A stretch of 64,000 nt of DNA from Maniola hyperantus (taxonomy: Eukaryota > Arthropoda > Insecta > Lepidoptera > Nymphalidae). Below the pieces are notes generated by a model. That model was not told the origin of the DNA, made no database searches, and saw only the letters and a list, made by a program, of their open reading frames with translations. Where the stretch lies: the NCBI RefSeq assembly GCF_902806685.2, contig NC_048542.1:12632533-12696532 (forward strand), written 5' to 3'. Of the stretch, positions 11,730 to 23,042 are shown in pieces; the stretch's first letter is position 1; every line of letters starts with the position of its first letter. The position numbers and the translations under genes were made by a program.

Positions 11730-13725
11730 TGTATTTTTCTGTGTTGCTGGTTGATGCTACATAAAATGTCTATTTTATCAACGATGCGAATTATGAGGCA
11801 TTTATTTCAGCCCTAAGTGCCTTTGCAAATTATGAGTAGATAGGTAAGTACCTACTTAATTTTACGAATTTAATGTAAAATATTCCTGCCTATATGAAAG
11901 ATTTAAGCACGACACTCAAGTCAGGCCAAGTTATAACTAAATGCCACCTCGCAATCTCCTCCGAGATATTAACATCTAAAACAGAACGTGAAACAAAATT
12001 AATTGCCCGACCGGGCCTCGTAACTTTGTTATAAAGTGGGGGCAGCTTAACTCATCTCACTTTAGTAATTTCCTATTTACCCGGGAATGTTTTTAAAGCT
12101 GATTGCAGATTACATCCGTATAGCACGCGCCGCAAGAAAGACGCACCGAGCACGACGGATTAGTCAAACATTCATACATTTGATAGAAATCTTTCAGTCA
12201 TGCATTTTCAATAACTGGAAAAAACCGGGAGGTGTAAGGATCTACTGATTGATAAATATTGTGAGTACAATGTCAGTACAATGTGAGTAAGTACATTTTG
12301 TCATATATTGACAAAGTGCTTAAACCTATGTAAGTATGCTGCAGGGCTGATATCCATATAAACCATGAGGATAGAGAATCTGTTGATTGCTGAAATAAAA
12401 TAAAATTACTTAAATAAAGTATGCAACTTTTGTAAAGTTAAATATCGCATTGTACAATTTATCTTATACAGAAAATGATAAAGTATAGGTATACCTATAG
12501 GCCAAATTACAAATGAGTTGAGCTGATGTTTTCACGGACACTGTTTACGTCCGCAAGCCCATCCTGTAATAATATTTATTCATCAAAGGAAGTACCAAAG
12601 AAAAGCGGATGACGTCCACAGTAACGCCACATTTCTGTGGTGCCTGCATTAAGTTCGACAAGTGCAGTTTTTACGACTCTTGTGACTTTCGGCTTGCAAC
12701 TAGTATGCGAACAGCCTTAATACATAAATTCATCACCGCCAGTATGTTTTGACAACTAATCTGAAACACATTGTGTTGTCATACTTTTATTAATTTCGCT
12801 GCGTTTGGCCATTCTCTCATAATTGCAGTAGAGCTACTAATTCAACGTTCCTACTTACGAGATGTTGGTAAAAGTATTGTTGGTATAGGTTGGAAAAAAT
12901 TATTATAGCTCAGAAATAGAAATAAACTTTTCTTTGCTTTCGAAGAGTCAAGTGAATCTATCACTGATTCGAAACGTAATGCCTTTTCTACCGAGAAGAA
13001 CAAGTAAGAAATTCGGTGTATGTATGTATGTCTCTTTCATGTATGTCATGTACATAGTTACAGTCCATGCAATTCTGGAGCAAATCAAATCTCATTTACA
13101 TAATCATTGATTATGCTGAAAAATTACTGAAAAAATGGGTTGTTTATTTTCATAAAGCACGTTCACTCTGAATGTTCCATTTATTTTATAAACAGTCTTG
13201 TATAGGTTAGGTACATTTTTCGCCTCAAATGTATACTTAACTTAACTGTTTGATAAATTGTCAAAGTTACTTCGCCTTGTTATGTAAATTTAATAGGCCA
13301 TTAGTACTTTTAGTATATTAGCGAGTGAACGAACATAAGCATCACAAAGAGCGTAATAAAGGAAAATATAAGTAACTTTCCCTTGGCATAGAAAAACTTT
13401 TGCGTGAGTGCCCAAGAATGCGTATTATTCGTACCCGTGCGTGAAGGTAAACAGACATGTTCAACGGTCCTACCGAACTTTTCGTTTGAACAACGCTATT
13501 ATTGCGGGAACCTCTCTTCATACTCGACGGTCATACATTTGCTGGAAAAATATGTAGCATTCTATGTTTTGTTGTTAGAGCGCTTTCACACCGTCCGATC
13601 CGATACTGATCGGCAAATGATTTGCTTTATAAATGACTGATGAACCGATCCTACTCATGGTATATTATGTTATGCTATATTGTCCCTATTTTTGAAAACG
13701 CCCAAAAAATTGATATCATTTTTCT
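11730..13725. other. Mostly unassigned, with two repeat scraps
   Basis: Positions 12945-13020 match a LINE 3' tail (a 'ccactggttcggaa..ctaccgagaagaac' pattern, better at 18618). Positions 13430-13520 match, in opposite orientation, a block at 18175-18255. No gene is recognised. The open frame at 13404 overlaps that repeat and is not supported. Confidence 0.4.
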
Positions 13726-13731
13726 TGGTTT

Positions 13732-13835
13732 CATAGGTCTAACCTAACGCCCACTGAAATTTTCATCTCTGTCATTTGTATGGAATTACATAAAAGAGAG
13801 AGCCTTATACTAACGTCTGGCGCCTGGCACACACA
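13732..13835 (+). repeat. Family I TIR element fragment
   Basis: It carries 'acgcccactgaaattttcat', 'ctctgtcatttgtatg' and 'agagagagcc..atactaacgt', matching the right end of the element at 20482. Confidence 0.55.
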
Positions 13836-14003
13836 CAAGCGGCACAAGAATGTGACGGGAAAATCCCTTATGAGACCCATGTTCGGCAGAAAACGTCCAT
13901 CGGTGGAGACCACAAAAAAGCTTCGTCTAAAAGCTCGATAAATTCCGGCCCAAAAAGTGGCCAGTAGAAACCGCTGACAAAACGTGGCATATTTCTTGTC
14001 AAA

Positions 14004-14595
14004 CATAAATCGTTGCCCCGCTAGATTAGCTTAGCGGTAACATTTGTGGAGCCATTATTCTTTTGAGTTCACTGCGGTCACGACAATAAATAATATTCGT
14101 TTTATGACGGTTTTTATTATTATTGGATTACGTCGAGTACCTACCTACTCCTTTTGAAGTTACTGACTGACTAACTGACTAATGATCTATTAACGCACAG
14201 CTCAAACTACTAGATGGATCGAACTGAAATTTGGCATGCACATAACTATTATGTTATGACATAGACATCCGCTAAGAAAGGATGTTTGAAAATTCAACCC
14301 CTAAGGGGGTAAAATAGGGTTTTAAAATCTGTGTAGTCCACGCGAACGAAGTCACAAGCATATTATGCTTGTTACCAATATATTCATATCGATTTAAGTT
14401 ACGATTCTTTCATTTTTATGACAAACCATGGTATATTTTTTAAATCATAAATCGTTGCCTTCTTAGATTAGCTCGGCGTTTCCAAAGCCATTATTCTATA
14501 AGATGACTCCGTTCGCGGTCATAAATAACACAGGTTTTATGACATTTTTTATTATTATTGGATTGTGTCGAGTACTCCCGTTTGATGTTAGTTAT
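14004..14595. repeat. Direct duplication flanking a family B copy
   Basis: Positions 14004-14148 and 14443-14595 are diverged direct copies ('cataaatcgttgcc', 'tagattagct', 'gccattattct', 'ttattattattggatt', 'gtcgagtac'). The family B element sits between them. Confidence 0.6.
14149..14362 (+). repeat. Family B Helitron-like copy
   Basis: Forward orientation: (gactgact)n, 'aacgcacagctcaaactact', 'gaaatttggcatgca', 'gtgtagtccacgcgaacga'. The CTAG end is eroded. Confidence 0.75.
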
Positions 14596-14894
14596 TTCTG
14601 CTCTCTGATATAAAGCGTTGTAATGGAAAAGTTGTTTGTGGACAGAATTCCACCGAATTTAATATCTAGAAGTTGAATGGAATGTTGGAGTTGCTTCAGT
14701 GTTTTCGTTTGAGCGAGTACCACGAAATGTGTTTTGTTTTATTTACTGTTGTGTTATTCCAGAATCCAGAACTAATAAATCAGTTTTCAATCGAAGCTTA
14801 ATAAAGCTAGATAAACAAGTTTTAAATCATTATATTCATATTCATTTAATAAGTTTTTAATTATTGAAATGGATTGAGTCTGTAAATTTTAACT

Positions 14895-15232
14895 TTTTAG
14901 GGTTCCATACCTCAAAAGGAAAAAAGGAACCCTTATAGGATCACTTGGTTGTCTGTCTGTCTGTCCGTCTGTTTGTCGTGTCTGTCGACAAAAAACCTAT
15001 ATACTACTTCCCGTTGACCTAGAATCATGAAGTTTAGCACGTAAATATAGGCCTTAACAGCACAAGTAAGGGGAAAATTTGTGAATTTGTGGTTACATCA
15101 CAAATAAAATATTATTAAATCACATATATTATAAATGGCGCGGTTTTCTACTTAAAAGTGTTAGGTAGATATAACTTATACGATGGTACGGAACCCTTCG
15201 TGTGCGAGTCTGACTCACACTTGACGAGTTTT
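14895..15232 (-). repeat. Family C repeat, reverse orientation
   Basis: It starts 'ttagggttccatacctcaaa', has (tgtctgtc)n and 'gttgacctagaatcatgaa', and ends in the 'gagtctgactcacac' hairpin. It has an internal deletion relative to 40935. Confidence 0.8.
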
Positions 15233-15234
15233 CA

Positions 15235-15868
15235 TTTTTGAAGTTTACTACAACCGAGTCATTTAAGACTCGTCTGTGATATTTTTCTATCATGTAACAA
15301 GAACAATTTTCCTTGAATCTTCATCATATATTTTTGTTATACATTGGATACCTAGATCTGTTTTCCTAAAACTATCGTCCAGATTTTGTTTATGTCTTCC
15401 ATTCCTTAAATAGTTCTTAAAACAAAGTCACAATCCACATTTGTCAGTGAATTTGTGCATCAATACTTACCATCATTGAAGAAGTTTTTTTATTAAAAAT
15501 CTACCGAAGTAAAGTCGGGGAGGTTCAACTAAATAGTTTTATTAATAAAAGTTATATCATAGTTCTAACTCAAACACCTCTCAAGCAATTTTCTTTTGTT
15601 TCTAGATTCTTTATTCTGCTTTGTATCGTTTTGGACCCAAGGCTCAAAGTAAAATAGCGTCTTCAATCGAGATCATTCCTCGTCTTAAGTGATTTTATCT
15701 TTTATTTATTTTAAACCCAGCAGCTTGATCGGAATCTCCGCTTTGCCCTCTGCAAAAAAATCCTAGATAAAACATCCGGCAAGCTCAAAGAAAACTTAGT
15801 TCAGTTCAGAAATAATTAAAAAGAAAATACTTAAATCTTTATTGGAAGTAACTCCTATACACAAATAT
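15235..15868. other. Unassigned sequence
   Basis: No gene or repeat is recognised. Confidence 0.4.
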
Positions 15869-15869
15869 C

Positions 15870-16008
15870 CATACTAATATTATCAATGTGAAAATGGAGT
15901 GAAATTAATATCTGTCTGTATATCTGGTAGCATGCAACCCGTGGAAGTATACAGGTTACTTCTGGTACCGGAAAATTAAAGAGTTCCCACGGTATTTTTA
16001 AACTACCC
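15870..16008 (+). repeat. Degenerate family A copy
   Basis: It has the 'catactaatattat' start, the 'gtctgtctgt' and 'aattaaagagttcccacg' blocks, and no intact 3' hairpin. Confidence 0.55.
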
Positions 16009-16044
16009 GGTGAAAAACCACCCAGGCCTGCGAATTTGTCTTAA

Positions 16045-16248
16045 ACAATGAATCAAAAGCTTAATTTGCTATAATCCGCTGAAACAGGTCGAATCTGTAT
16101 GGTACAACATTTAGCATGCGATATGCACCGCCCGCTCTCCCGTCTGCTGGCAGGGCGGGCGGTGCATGTCGCATGCTGCATGTTGCACCAAACAGACTCA
16201 ACCTGTTTCAGCGGATTATAGCAAATTAAGCTTTTGGTTCATTGTATC
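16045..16248. mobile_element. Foldback element (family S)
   Basis: This is a large palindrome. 'aagcttaatttgctataatc', 'cgctgaaacaggt' and 'gcatgcgatatgcaccgccc' on the left recur as reverse complements on the right, around a short 'gtctgctgg' centre. Half copies occur at about 55480-55660 and, more loosely, 61665-61815. Confidence 0.8.
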
Positions 16249-16249
16249 T

Positions 16250-17058
16250 TGGATTTCCGCAAAGTAACGCCTGTTTCTATACAAAATTTGTCTCAACTTT
16301 AAAGATAAAAATGCATGAGCTTTGCCTATCTGGTGAACTATCTTTGAAATAAAATAAATAATGCACCGTATGAAGAGTGTGTTAATAAATAGTTTTATAA
16401 AAAAACTAATTATGCCCTTGTCTCTAGTGTTTTTCAAAATACAATAGAGTTAGCTGTTTGTATTGCCTATATTATGAAGTGCACGGCAATGCATTCAAAT
16501 CACCAAGGTTTTTTTTAAATGTATGTTTCACTGGCAATCCTCCGACATGGTTATCGGAGACATTGTATAGCTTAACACGGCATTTTTTTACCTTTTTCTT
16601 TTTAGATTGTCATGAAACAGGTTCCTTTTTTTGTACTATGATCATGATTTTTAAGCTTATAAGCGTTACGTTTTCACCACCAAGGTTGCCGAGTTAATAA
16701 TGTGCGCAATACAATCCAATCGTATTCAATTTACAAACCCGTGACAGATCACCAATGTCTTTTGCAACTGTTGCTAAAACAGCCCTATCCATCCGTTTCT
16801 TTTTCCAGCTCTACTAAGAGAGTGAACGAGATAGAAAATGTAATGAAAATCACGTTAACTGCCACCGGTAACCGCAATGACGACACTGGCGCCCACAGCC
16901 GCGCAATATTAATGCCGGGGCGAAGTTTACGGTTGCGAGGGTGTCATAAAATGCAAGCTGTGGCTGTTGCCACTCCATTCTATTAAACAATACTTAAAAT
17001 TACCGTGTTGCTTACCTGTATGTACATGTGGGTTTGTTTAAATATTATTATGGGGTAT
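16250..17058. other. Unassigned sequence
   Basis: No recognised gene. Positions 16840-16985 are more GC-rich than their surroundings, and an open frame (16702-16986) crosses them. It resembles no family I know. Confidence 0.35.
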
Positions 17059-17059
17059 A

Positions 17060-17422
17060 AAAAAACCGGCCAGGTGCGAATCAGACTCGCGCACTGAGGA
17101 TTCCGTGGTAAAATCGTATTTTATCGACATTTTGCACGATAAATCAAAAACTACTTACTAGATCTCGTTCAAACCAATATTCGGTGGAAGTTTCAGCTTA
17201 GAAAAAAATCATATTAGAAACCTCAATATCATTTTTGAAGACCTATCCATAGATACGACACACGTATGGGTTTGATGGGTTAAATTTTTGAGTTTCTATT
17301 ACCAATTCGCGTGGCTGCCATTTTAGTGACGTCATTTTAGTGATGGTATATGTTTATTTCAGCTGATCATTTCAATGTTAATGAGACATGGTTCCAGCGC
17401 AATAGCAATTTGCGGGACTTTA
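17060..17422 (+). repeat. Mosaic: family C head, family J scrap, family H MITE
   Basis: Positions 17060-17152 are a 3'-truncated family C. Positions 17155-17300 carry 'agatctcgttcaaaccaata' and 'gaagacctatccatagata', a separate interspersed repeat. Positions 17306-17422 match family H, ending 'gcgggactt'. Confidence 0.6.
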
Positions 17423-17424
17423 CT

Positions 17425-18174
17425 AGGCTATCACCACCGGGTAGGTAGTAAATTTTCGAAATTTGCCTTGTACTTGTGGGTACGAGTATAACGGCACCGT
17501 AACTTTGGCCATTTGTTTGTCACAAGGAGAGGTATACTGCTGGTTTATGGAAATGCCCCCATCGATTTTCAATAGGTAACATGGTTTTAGTACTATGACA
17601 TGTTTATCTACGGAATAGACTTTATCAATTTAGTTTATAGATTTCTAACGTCTTACTAAAGATATCTTGTACTGTGTGTGTACATATTATGTAATATCTT
17701 CACTAATATTAAAGTTAAAGTTTTTAAGTTTGGGGTAATCTCCGGAACTAATGATCCAACTGATAGACATAGCTATATTAATTTAATCACGCGGAGGAAG
17801 TCGCGGGCAAAAGCTGGTATAATAGTTTAATCAATCAAAAAGTGTACAATAGTAATAGATACCAGCTTTCAATAAATTATTTGACATTTTACTTTGATGG
17901 GTACTGGACCACTCTAACAATGCCCCCCTTCCTCCATTTCAGTATCTTTTGTATGAAAAAACATCATTTGCAAATTGCAATGTATGTATTTTGATTCGAA
18001 AGTGACGGACGGACAGACGGACAAGCGTCAACAGATGCTCACATTGTTTTTACCATTTTCGTACCTATAGGTAACATTACCCCAAAGAAGTTGTTAAAAA
18101 TAAATCTACTCAAAATAACAAAAAGAGATCGTGGACGTAGATATAACCCTTGTCGATTATCGATTCTAAATAAT
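17425..18174. other. Unassigned sequence with a Helitron-like tail
   Basis: Positions 17735-17815 end 'acgcggaggaagtcgcgggc', a family A-like hairpin joined to an unrelated body. The rest is unassigned. Confidence 0.4.
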
Positions 18175-18255
18175 GTTTCCAAAGAATAATAAGGTCGTAG
18201 AAAAGAAAACTTCGGTACGAAAGCTAAGCATCCCTGTTTACCTTTCACGAACGGG
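18175..18255 (-). repeat. Low-copy diverged repeat (partner at 13430)
   Basis: Read in reverse, it carries 'ggtaaacagggatg', 'accgaagttttcttt' and 'accttattattctttgg' in the same order and spacing as positions 13440-13515. Similarity is modest and function unknown. Confidence 0.4.
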
Positions 18256-18420
18256 TAAGGATAACACAGATTCCCGATAAATAAAAGTTTTTCTCTTCGG
18301 ATAGAAAGTTGCGTTCCTTTCTTGCTAGGTATATTTTAGTTGCAAACATTGTTTTTATTTTCAACAAAAAAAAAGATAACAGTTGGTTTCTTCATGCTCG
18401 TAAACGCTTGACAGCTTTAC

Positions 18421-18512
18421 TAACTAGATGATGCCCGCAAATTAGTCCATGACGTGGATTTAGATTTTTTTTATCCCGTGGGAATTCTTTTTGTTCCGGT
18501 AACAAATTGGCA
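18421..18512 (-). repeat. Family A fragment
   Basis: It begins at CTAG (about 18423), followed by 'gatgatgcccgc', 'gacgtggatttag' and 'cccgtgggaat'. Confidence 0.6.
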
Positions 18513-18617
18513 ATATGTACATAAATAGATAGACATAAATATTGGCAAGGATTAGTTCTTACAGTAATTTTAACTCTCACTACTATTTAATTAGTTTCTT
18601 AAAAATAATAGTAAATA

Positions 18618-18722
18618 TTTTTTATTCAAGTAAACTTTCACAAGTGCTTTCGAATCGTCGGATGCATCTACCACTGGTTCGGAATGCCTTTCCTACCGAA
18701 AAGAACCAGCAAGAAACTCGAA
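18618..18722 (+). repeat. LINE 3' end fragment
   Basis: It carries 'ttcacaagtgctttcgaatc', 'accactggttcggaatgcc' and 'gaaccagcaagaaactc', a tail that recurs at 12945 and 47296. I take it as the 3' end of a non-LTR element. The LINE clade is not determined. Confidence 0.5.
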
Positions 18723-18724
18723 AC

Positions 18725-19300
18725 TCTGAAAGTTATACAAGGGATATTATAGGGGAGAATATTTTATTTTCACATTCAATAATATTATTAAGTTCACTAA
18801 TAAAACTCTAAAGATATTTAGTACCCTCGTATATTGTGTGTTCAAGCAGTAGATACTTACTTACTTTTTAATAATTTAATTTGATAAAACTGAATACGAA
18901 ATAGGTAAGTACATGTAAATGATGGACGTGATATGACTGCTACAAAATCAACTCTAGATAACACCAACTATGATAGAAATTACTTTCGAATAAATCTGAA
19001 TTGAATCACCATCTTATTCGATCTAATCGAATAAAGAACCTTCAAGATATTGCCTTCAAACGTCGAGCGCAGTCCGCTCTTTGTAGGTATACTTACCTCT
19101 TTCTCAAGTGGGGTTCAAATCTCATTATTTTTCGGAAGGATTTGCAACACAGCGGTTCCTTTGTTTGCAAGTGGGCGAGCTCTTTTTTTTTGATGACAGA
19201 AAATCTAGCGAAGCGAATAAAAAAGTTCAGTGGCCTGAAATGTGTCTATGTAGGAGTAGACATTGTTTGAGTCATAAGTCAAATTAAAGCGGAATGATTC
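18725..19300. other. Unassigned sequence
   Basis: No gene is recognised. The 89-residue frames here have no domain I can name. Confidence 0.35.
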
Positions 19301-19303
19301 GGA

Positions 19304-19475
19304 TTTATGGACTAAGAACCCGCAAGAGGCCAGACCTTCATTGTTTTATAAACGCTGAAAGTTTAATTATAATTTTTTTTTTTTTCTTCGGAATAGTACT
19401 TATTAGAGATCACGTCATGCATTGCCAGACACTTTGTCGTGGCAACCCCTGCCAGACCCACTTAAATTTTAATAA
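19304..19475 (+). repeat. Family F foldback, partial
   Basis: 'ccagaccttcattgttttat', 'cttcggaatagta' and 'cacgtcatgcattgccagac' match one arm of the foldback at 43031. Confidence 0.6.
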
Positions 19476-19479
19476 ATTG

Positions 19480-20480
19480 TTAAAGTGTATGTAATCACGT
19501 TTAAATAGTTATCCTACTCTATTTTCTATAAGGGCATGAAGTCCTTTAGACAAGGTTAGTGTGCTCTAACTTTATCATTGGTTTTAATTAAGCATAATTG
19601 TAGCAAGCAATTATCGTGCAACAAAAGTTTTCGAGCAAACAAATTCACTCTCTAGAGCTTGCGTTTATCTTCGCCGTTTTAACCAATTATAGACGTCCAT
19701 TGCTGCATTATGGTCAGTTACAACTATTTTTTGATGTGGTTACGGTCAACTCTTGAACTAAATTGTTACCTAAGAAGGGCTATTTCAAACAAAAACACTA
19801 GACGTCAAGTTGTAAGTAAAAAACGAGATGTACCTCACCAAATTTTTTGTTCGAAATGCCCGTCCTTGTAACCTCTAAACTTAGTAGGTACGTAGAATGT
19901 AGATAGCACTTGCCTACACACTTACCTAGTTAAAAAAGTCGAGTTGATAGCTAAAGTTCTACCAACTACTTCAAAGTAAATAAATAACGTACTAAAACAG
20001 AAAGGCTTTTATCGGAAAATTGAGATTGACAAATGACAAGGAGCGTGGAAAAGATTTATCGCAGGAAATGTTGCAATAAAACGTTTTTCAAGTCGAGAAA
20101 CACACGCAAATAGATGGGCGCTATCGTGACATACGATCATAAAGGATATGTTAAGGAACCTTTATTGAATAAAAGAAAGAATCGTTTTTTTCACGTATAT
20201 TTCATGATAAAAGCTGATCACACACGCAAGCCGTAAGAGGCGTGACAGCCGCACGAATCTCAAAGCAACCCATTTTTCAGTACTGAAAGTACGTAACATC
20301 CATCATCATCATCCATGATCAACCAATCGCCGGCTCACTACAGATCAACAGATATTGTGCACAAATCTTGTGCGACAGGTTCATCGCCCAGTAGTAGTAA
20401 TAGGTAATTAAATCAGTTCGCTTGTATGGAGTGTCAGGAGTATACGTACCATAGTGTGTGGTTTTTGATTTCACTACGAT
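19480..20480. other. Unassigned; SINE tail scrap
   Basis: Positions 20299-20345 ('catcatcatccatgatcaac', 'ggctcactaca') match the 3' tail of SINE family E in reverse. Nothing else is recognised. Confidence 0.45.
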
Positions 20481-20481
20481 G

Positions 20482-20924
20482 CTATACTCTATCCGCGGAA
20501 AGAAGTTATTATAGCGCTCTCTCTGTTACGAAATCCCTTACAAATGATAGAGACAAATATCTCAGTAGGCGTTAACCATTTTGGGTTAACCAAACAATCA
20601 CAAACATGTTTTCAAAAATATTCGAAATTCAATTCGAAAATGTTTTCAAAATACAATTGAAATTCAATTCGAAAATGTTTTCAAAATACAATTGAAATTC
20701 AATTCGAAAATGTTTTCAAAATACAATTGAAATTCAATTCGAAAATGTTTTCAAAAAACATTCGACATTCAATTAAAACATAGTTTAAAAATTGAATTGA
20801 ATTGAATTTTTTCGGTTGGCAGTTCAAAATGGTTAGCGCCCACTGATATTTTTGTCTCTATCATATTTTGTATGAGATTACAACAGAAAGATCGCTAAAC
20901 TAACTTCTTTTTGCGGATAGAGTT
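20482..20924. mobile_element. Family I TIR element with an internal minisatellite
   Basis: Left end 'ctatactctatccgcgg' pairs with the diverged right end '..gcggatagagt', and the arms extend inward ('tgatagagacaaa' paired with 'ttttgtctctatca'). The interior is a tandem array. A second copy is at 23983 and a fragment at 13732. It is non-coding. Confidence 0.8.
20606..20780. repeat. 35-base tandem repeat inside family I
   Basis: Units start at 20606, 20640, 20675, 20710 and 20745, each beginning 'atgttttcaaa' and containing 'gaaattcaattcg'. The middle units are identical or nearly so; the first and last are diverged. The copy at 23983 lacks this expansion. Confidence 0.85.
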
Positions 20925-21350
20925 TCGCGATAATACACAATTTGACAGTATGTATCGGCAGGTATCGGAGCCTTTTGATTGATTGATGTTCGCCGCAACG
21001 CCTTTAGTGATGTATAGCTAGAAGACATAATAATTTATGGCTTTTATGAAATACGTATTGCTGCTCTATCGATCAACTTGCGATCGATCAATAAATAGAG
21101 TTTAGGGACAGCGTAAAAGCAGTCCTGTATCGCTTAACTTTTACATTCACACCAGCTGTATGTAGAATATTCGCTGTAGGTATTTCAATCTATTTTGGTT
21201 GATTAATAGGTGTATAACGCCCCGCAAGAGCTTTTAAGAAATACACTTTGCCTTTCTGCTCGATCAATTCACATTTAATTTAAGGGAAGATATTTGTACA
21301 CAATCTTCTACCAAGAACCTAAATCGTTTCAAAATCTTCTAAATAATATA
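20925..21350. other. Unassigned; weak internal duplication
   Basis: About 20975-21075 and 21195-21270 share a weak order of blocks ('gcaacgcctt', 'gcttttatgaaatac', 'ctgctc.atcgatcaa'). No gene is seen. Confidence 0.3.
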
Positions 21351-21356
21351 CTAAGG

Positions 21357-21472
21357 GCCTGTCTCACCACCGCCAGATAAACTTTATCTAAGAATTAAAT
21401 TTGGCGTTTTTATAATCTGTCAAAATGTCAAATTTATCCGTTAGATAAAACTTTATCTGGTGGTCGTAAAAC
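21357..21472. mobile_element. Short palindromic MITE fragment
   Basis: 'ccagataaactttatcta' at about 21381 is mirrored by 'agataaaactttatctgg' at about 21444-21462. Confidence 0.5.
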
Positions 21473-21716
21473 TCCTCCTTATATTAGCGGATACCCAGCA
21501 TGTGCTGGGAGAGCACATGGTTGTCGACTTTTCAGCAATTTTTTGATAATCCCCTAGATAACCCTTTGTTGAAGTTAACTAAAGCTTACTTTCGAAAATA
21601 CTTGGCTAACATGGATCTAGACGGGTCACGTCTATCTGACATCGGAGCGGATTACCATCAAGGAAACCCGGTATAGCGGCCAACTGCACAAAGATAGATG
21701 AATTTACTTGAAACAT

Positions 21717-22195
21717 CTAAATATACCTATAAAAGGAAAATATGACTGACTGGCTGACAGTACCCGTAGTACAAGACTTTACGTCTCACCAAACCAAACC
21801 AAATTCGAGAGTCGAAATACTTCCGCGTTACAGTAAACTGGATCTTAAATGCCTTGCTTTAAAGCTCAAGTTTGTCTACACTTCTACAGCCAGCGCTCCA
21901 AGCGGAAACATTGCGAAATTAAAATCAGTGGCATTGAATATTTGACTTCAATTCAAGGCTGTTTAGGTCCATTTTACTGTAACGCGGAAGTATTTTGACT
22001 CTCGAATTTGGTTTGGTTTGGTGAGACGTAAAATCTTGTACTATGGGTACTGATCTATTAACGCACAGCTCAAACAACAGGACGGATCGGGCTGAAATTT
22101 GGCATGCAGATAGCTATTTACCTATGACGTAGTCCGCTAAGAAAGGATTTTATAAAACCTAAATCCATGCGGATGAAGTCGAGGGCATCAGCTAG
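21717..22195 (+). mobile_element. Chimeric Helitron-like element (B 5' end, A 3' end) with nested MITE
   Basis: It starts TCTAAATATACC (21717), continues with the family B '..actgactgg' and 'aacgcacagctcaaac' blocks, but finishes with the family A tail 'gatgaagtcgagggcatcag' and CTAG (22192-22195). A 295-base MITE splits it at 21758-22052. An A precedes and a T follows the element, as in Helitron insertions. Confidence 0.7.
21758..22052. mobile_element. MITE, copy 1 (partner at 41533)
   Basis: The terminal inverted repeats are about 85 bases, with outer end CAGTACCCGTAGTACAAG; the right arm is a near-perfect reverse complement. I count five differences from the copy at 41533 over about 290 bases, so the two are recent relatives. 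The open frame inside is the arm read through. Confidence 0.85.
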
Positions 22196-22199
22196 TTGG

Positions 22200-22537
22200 C
22201 GATAAATGAAACAGTAGGTAAGAGGAAGAGATTAGGTAATCTAAATTATTATTCAGAATTATTCACCATTATCGACGACAAGTTACGATCAGAATAGTAA
22301 TTAATATTAACAACGACGTAAAACAGTGGACTTAAGCCGATTAACTAAAGTATTATGAGTCCATTAGGGATACACCAGACACCAGGATAAAGTAGAGATG
22401 GAAAGGTAGAGATTGTCATAATATTTCACGTAAAATAGCTCTTGATAAATTTAAATGTGGGTAAGTATCTTAACAACGTAGAACGTAAAAGGTTTCACAA
22501 AAGCTAATCATACGTATCGGTGACGTATGCCATCAGT
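22200..22537. other. Unassigned sequence
   Basis: No gene or repeat is recognised. Confidence 0.4.
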
Positions 22538-22538
22538 A

Positions 22539-22765
22539 TCAGTACCCTTATTATAAATGCGAAAGTGTGTTTGTTGGTATGTTGGTTTGTTGGTTTGTCC
22601 TTGAATCACGTCGCAACAGTGCAACGGATTGATGTGATTTTTGTATGGGTATAGATAAAGACCTGGAGAGTGACATTGGCTACTTTTTATCCCAGAAAAT
22701 CAAAGAATTCCCACGGGATTTTTAAAACCTAATTCCACGCGGACGAAGTCGCGGGCATCAGCTAG
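22539..22765 (+). mobile_element. Family G Helitron-like element, intact
   Basis: 5' end TCAGTACCCTTATTATAAAT; (ttggtttg)n; 'cacgtcgcaacagtgcaacg'; 3' hairpin CGCGGACGAAGTCGCG followed by 'ggcatcag' and CTAG. It is flanked by A on the left and T on the right. These are the expected Helitron signatures (TC start, hairpin, CTRR end, A/T site). Confidence 0.8.
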
Positions 22766-22799
22766 TAGCTGTATATATTGTACTCGTAAGTGGTAACTA

Positions 22800-22925
22800 A
22801 AGTTCTTAACACTTTGACTGTCTTCTTCTTCCAACGCTGCGCCTTCCGGTGCGAGGTCGCCATTCCAGCACCTTGGGACCCTATGGGAACTATGTGCCCT
22901 GTTCATTGCCACTTCAGCTTCGCAA
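22800..22925 (-). pseudogene. RTE-type LINE ORF2 fragment
   Basis: The minus strand reads A-E-V-A-M-N-R-A-H, then V-P-R-C-W-N-G-D-L-A-P-E-G-A-A. This is a frame-shifted version of the conserved K-L-K-W-Q-W-A-G-H .. G-P-K-V-L-E-W-R-P-R-T-G run near the end of lepidopteran RTE reverse transcriptases. Confidence 0.6.
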
Positions 22926-23042
22926 CCCGTTGAGCTATGTCAGTTACTCAAGTTCTCCTACGGATCTCCTCATTTCTGATTTGATCACGCAGAGAAACTC
23001 CAAGCATAGCTCTCTCCATCGCATCATTTAGTATCTGTTTTT

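Noticed and set aside
21742..21945. 67-residue frame, with a near copy at 41623
   Set aside because: Both are the arm and centre of the same MITE.
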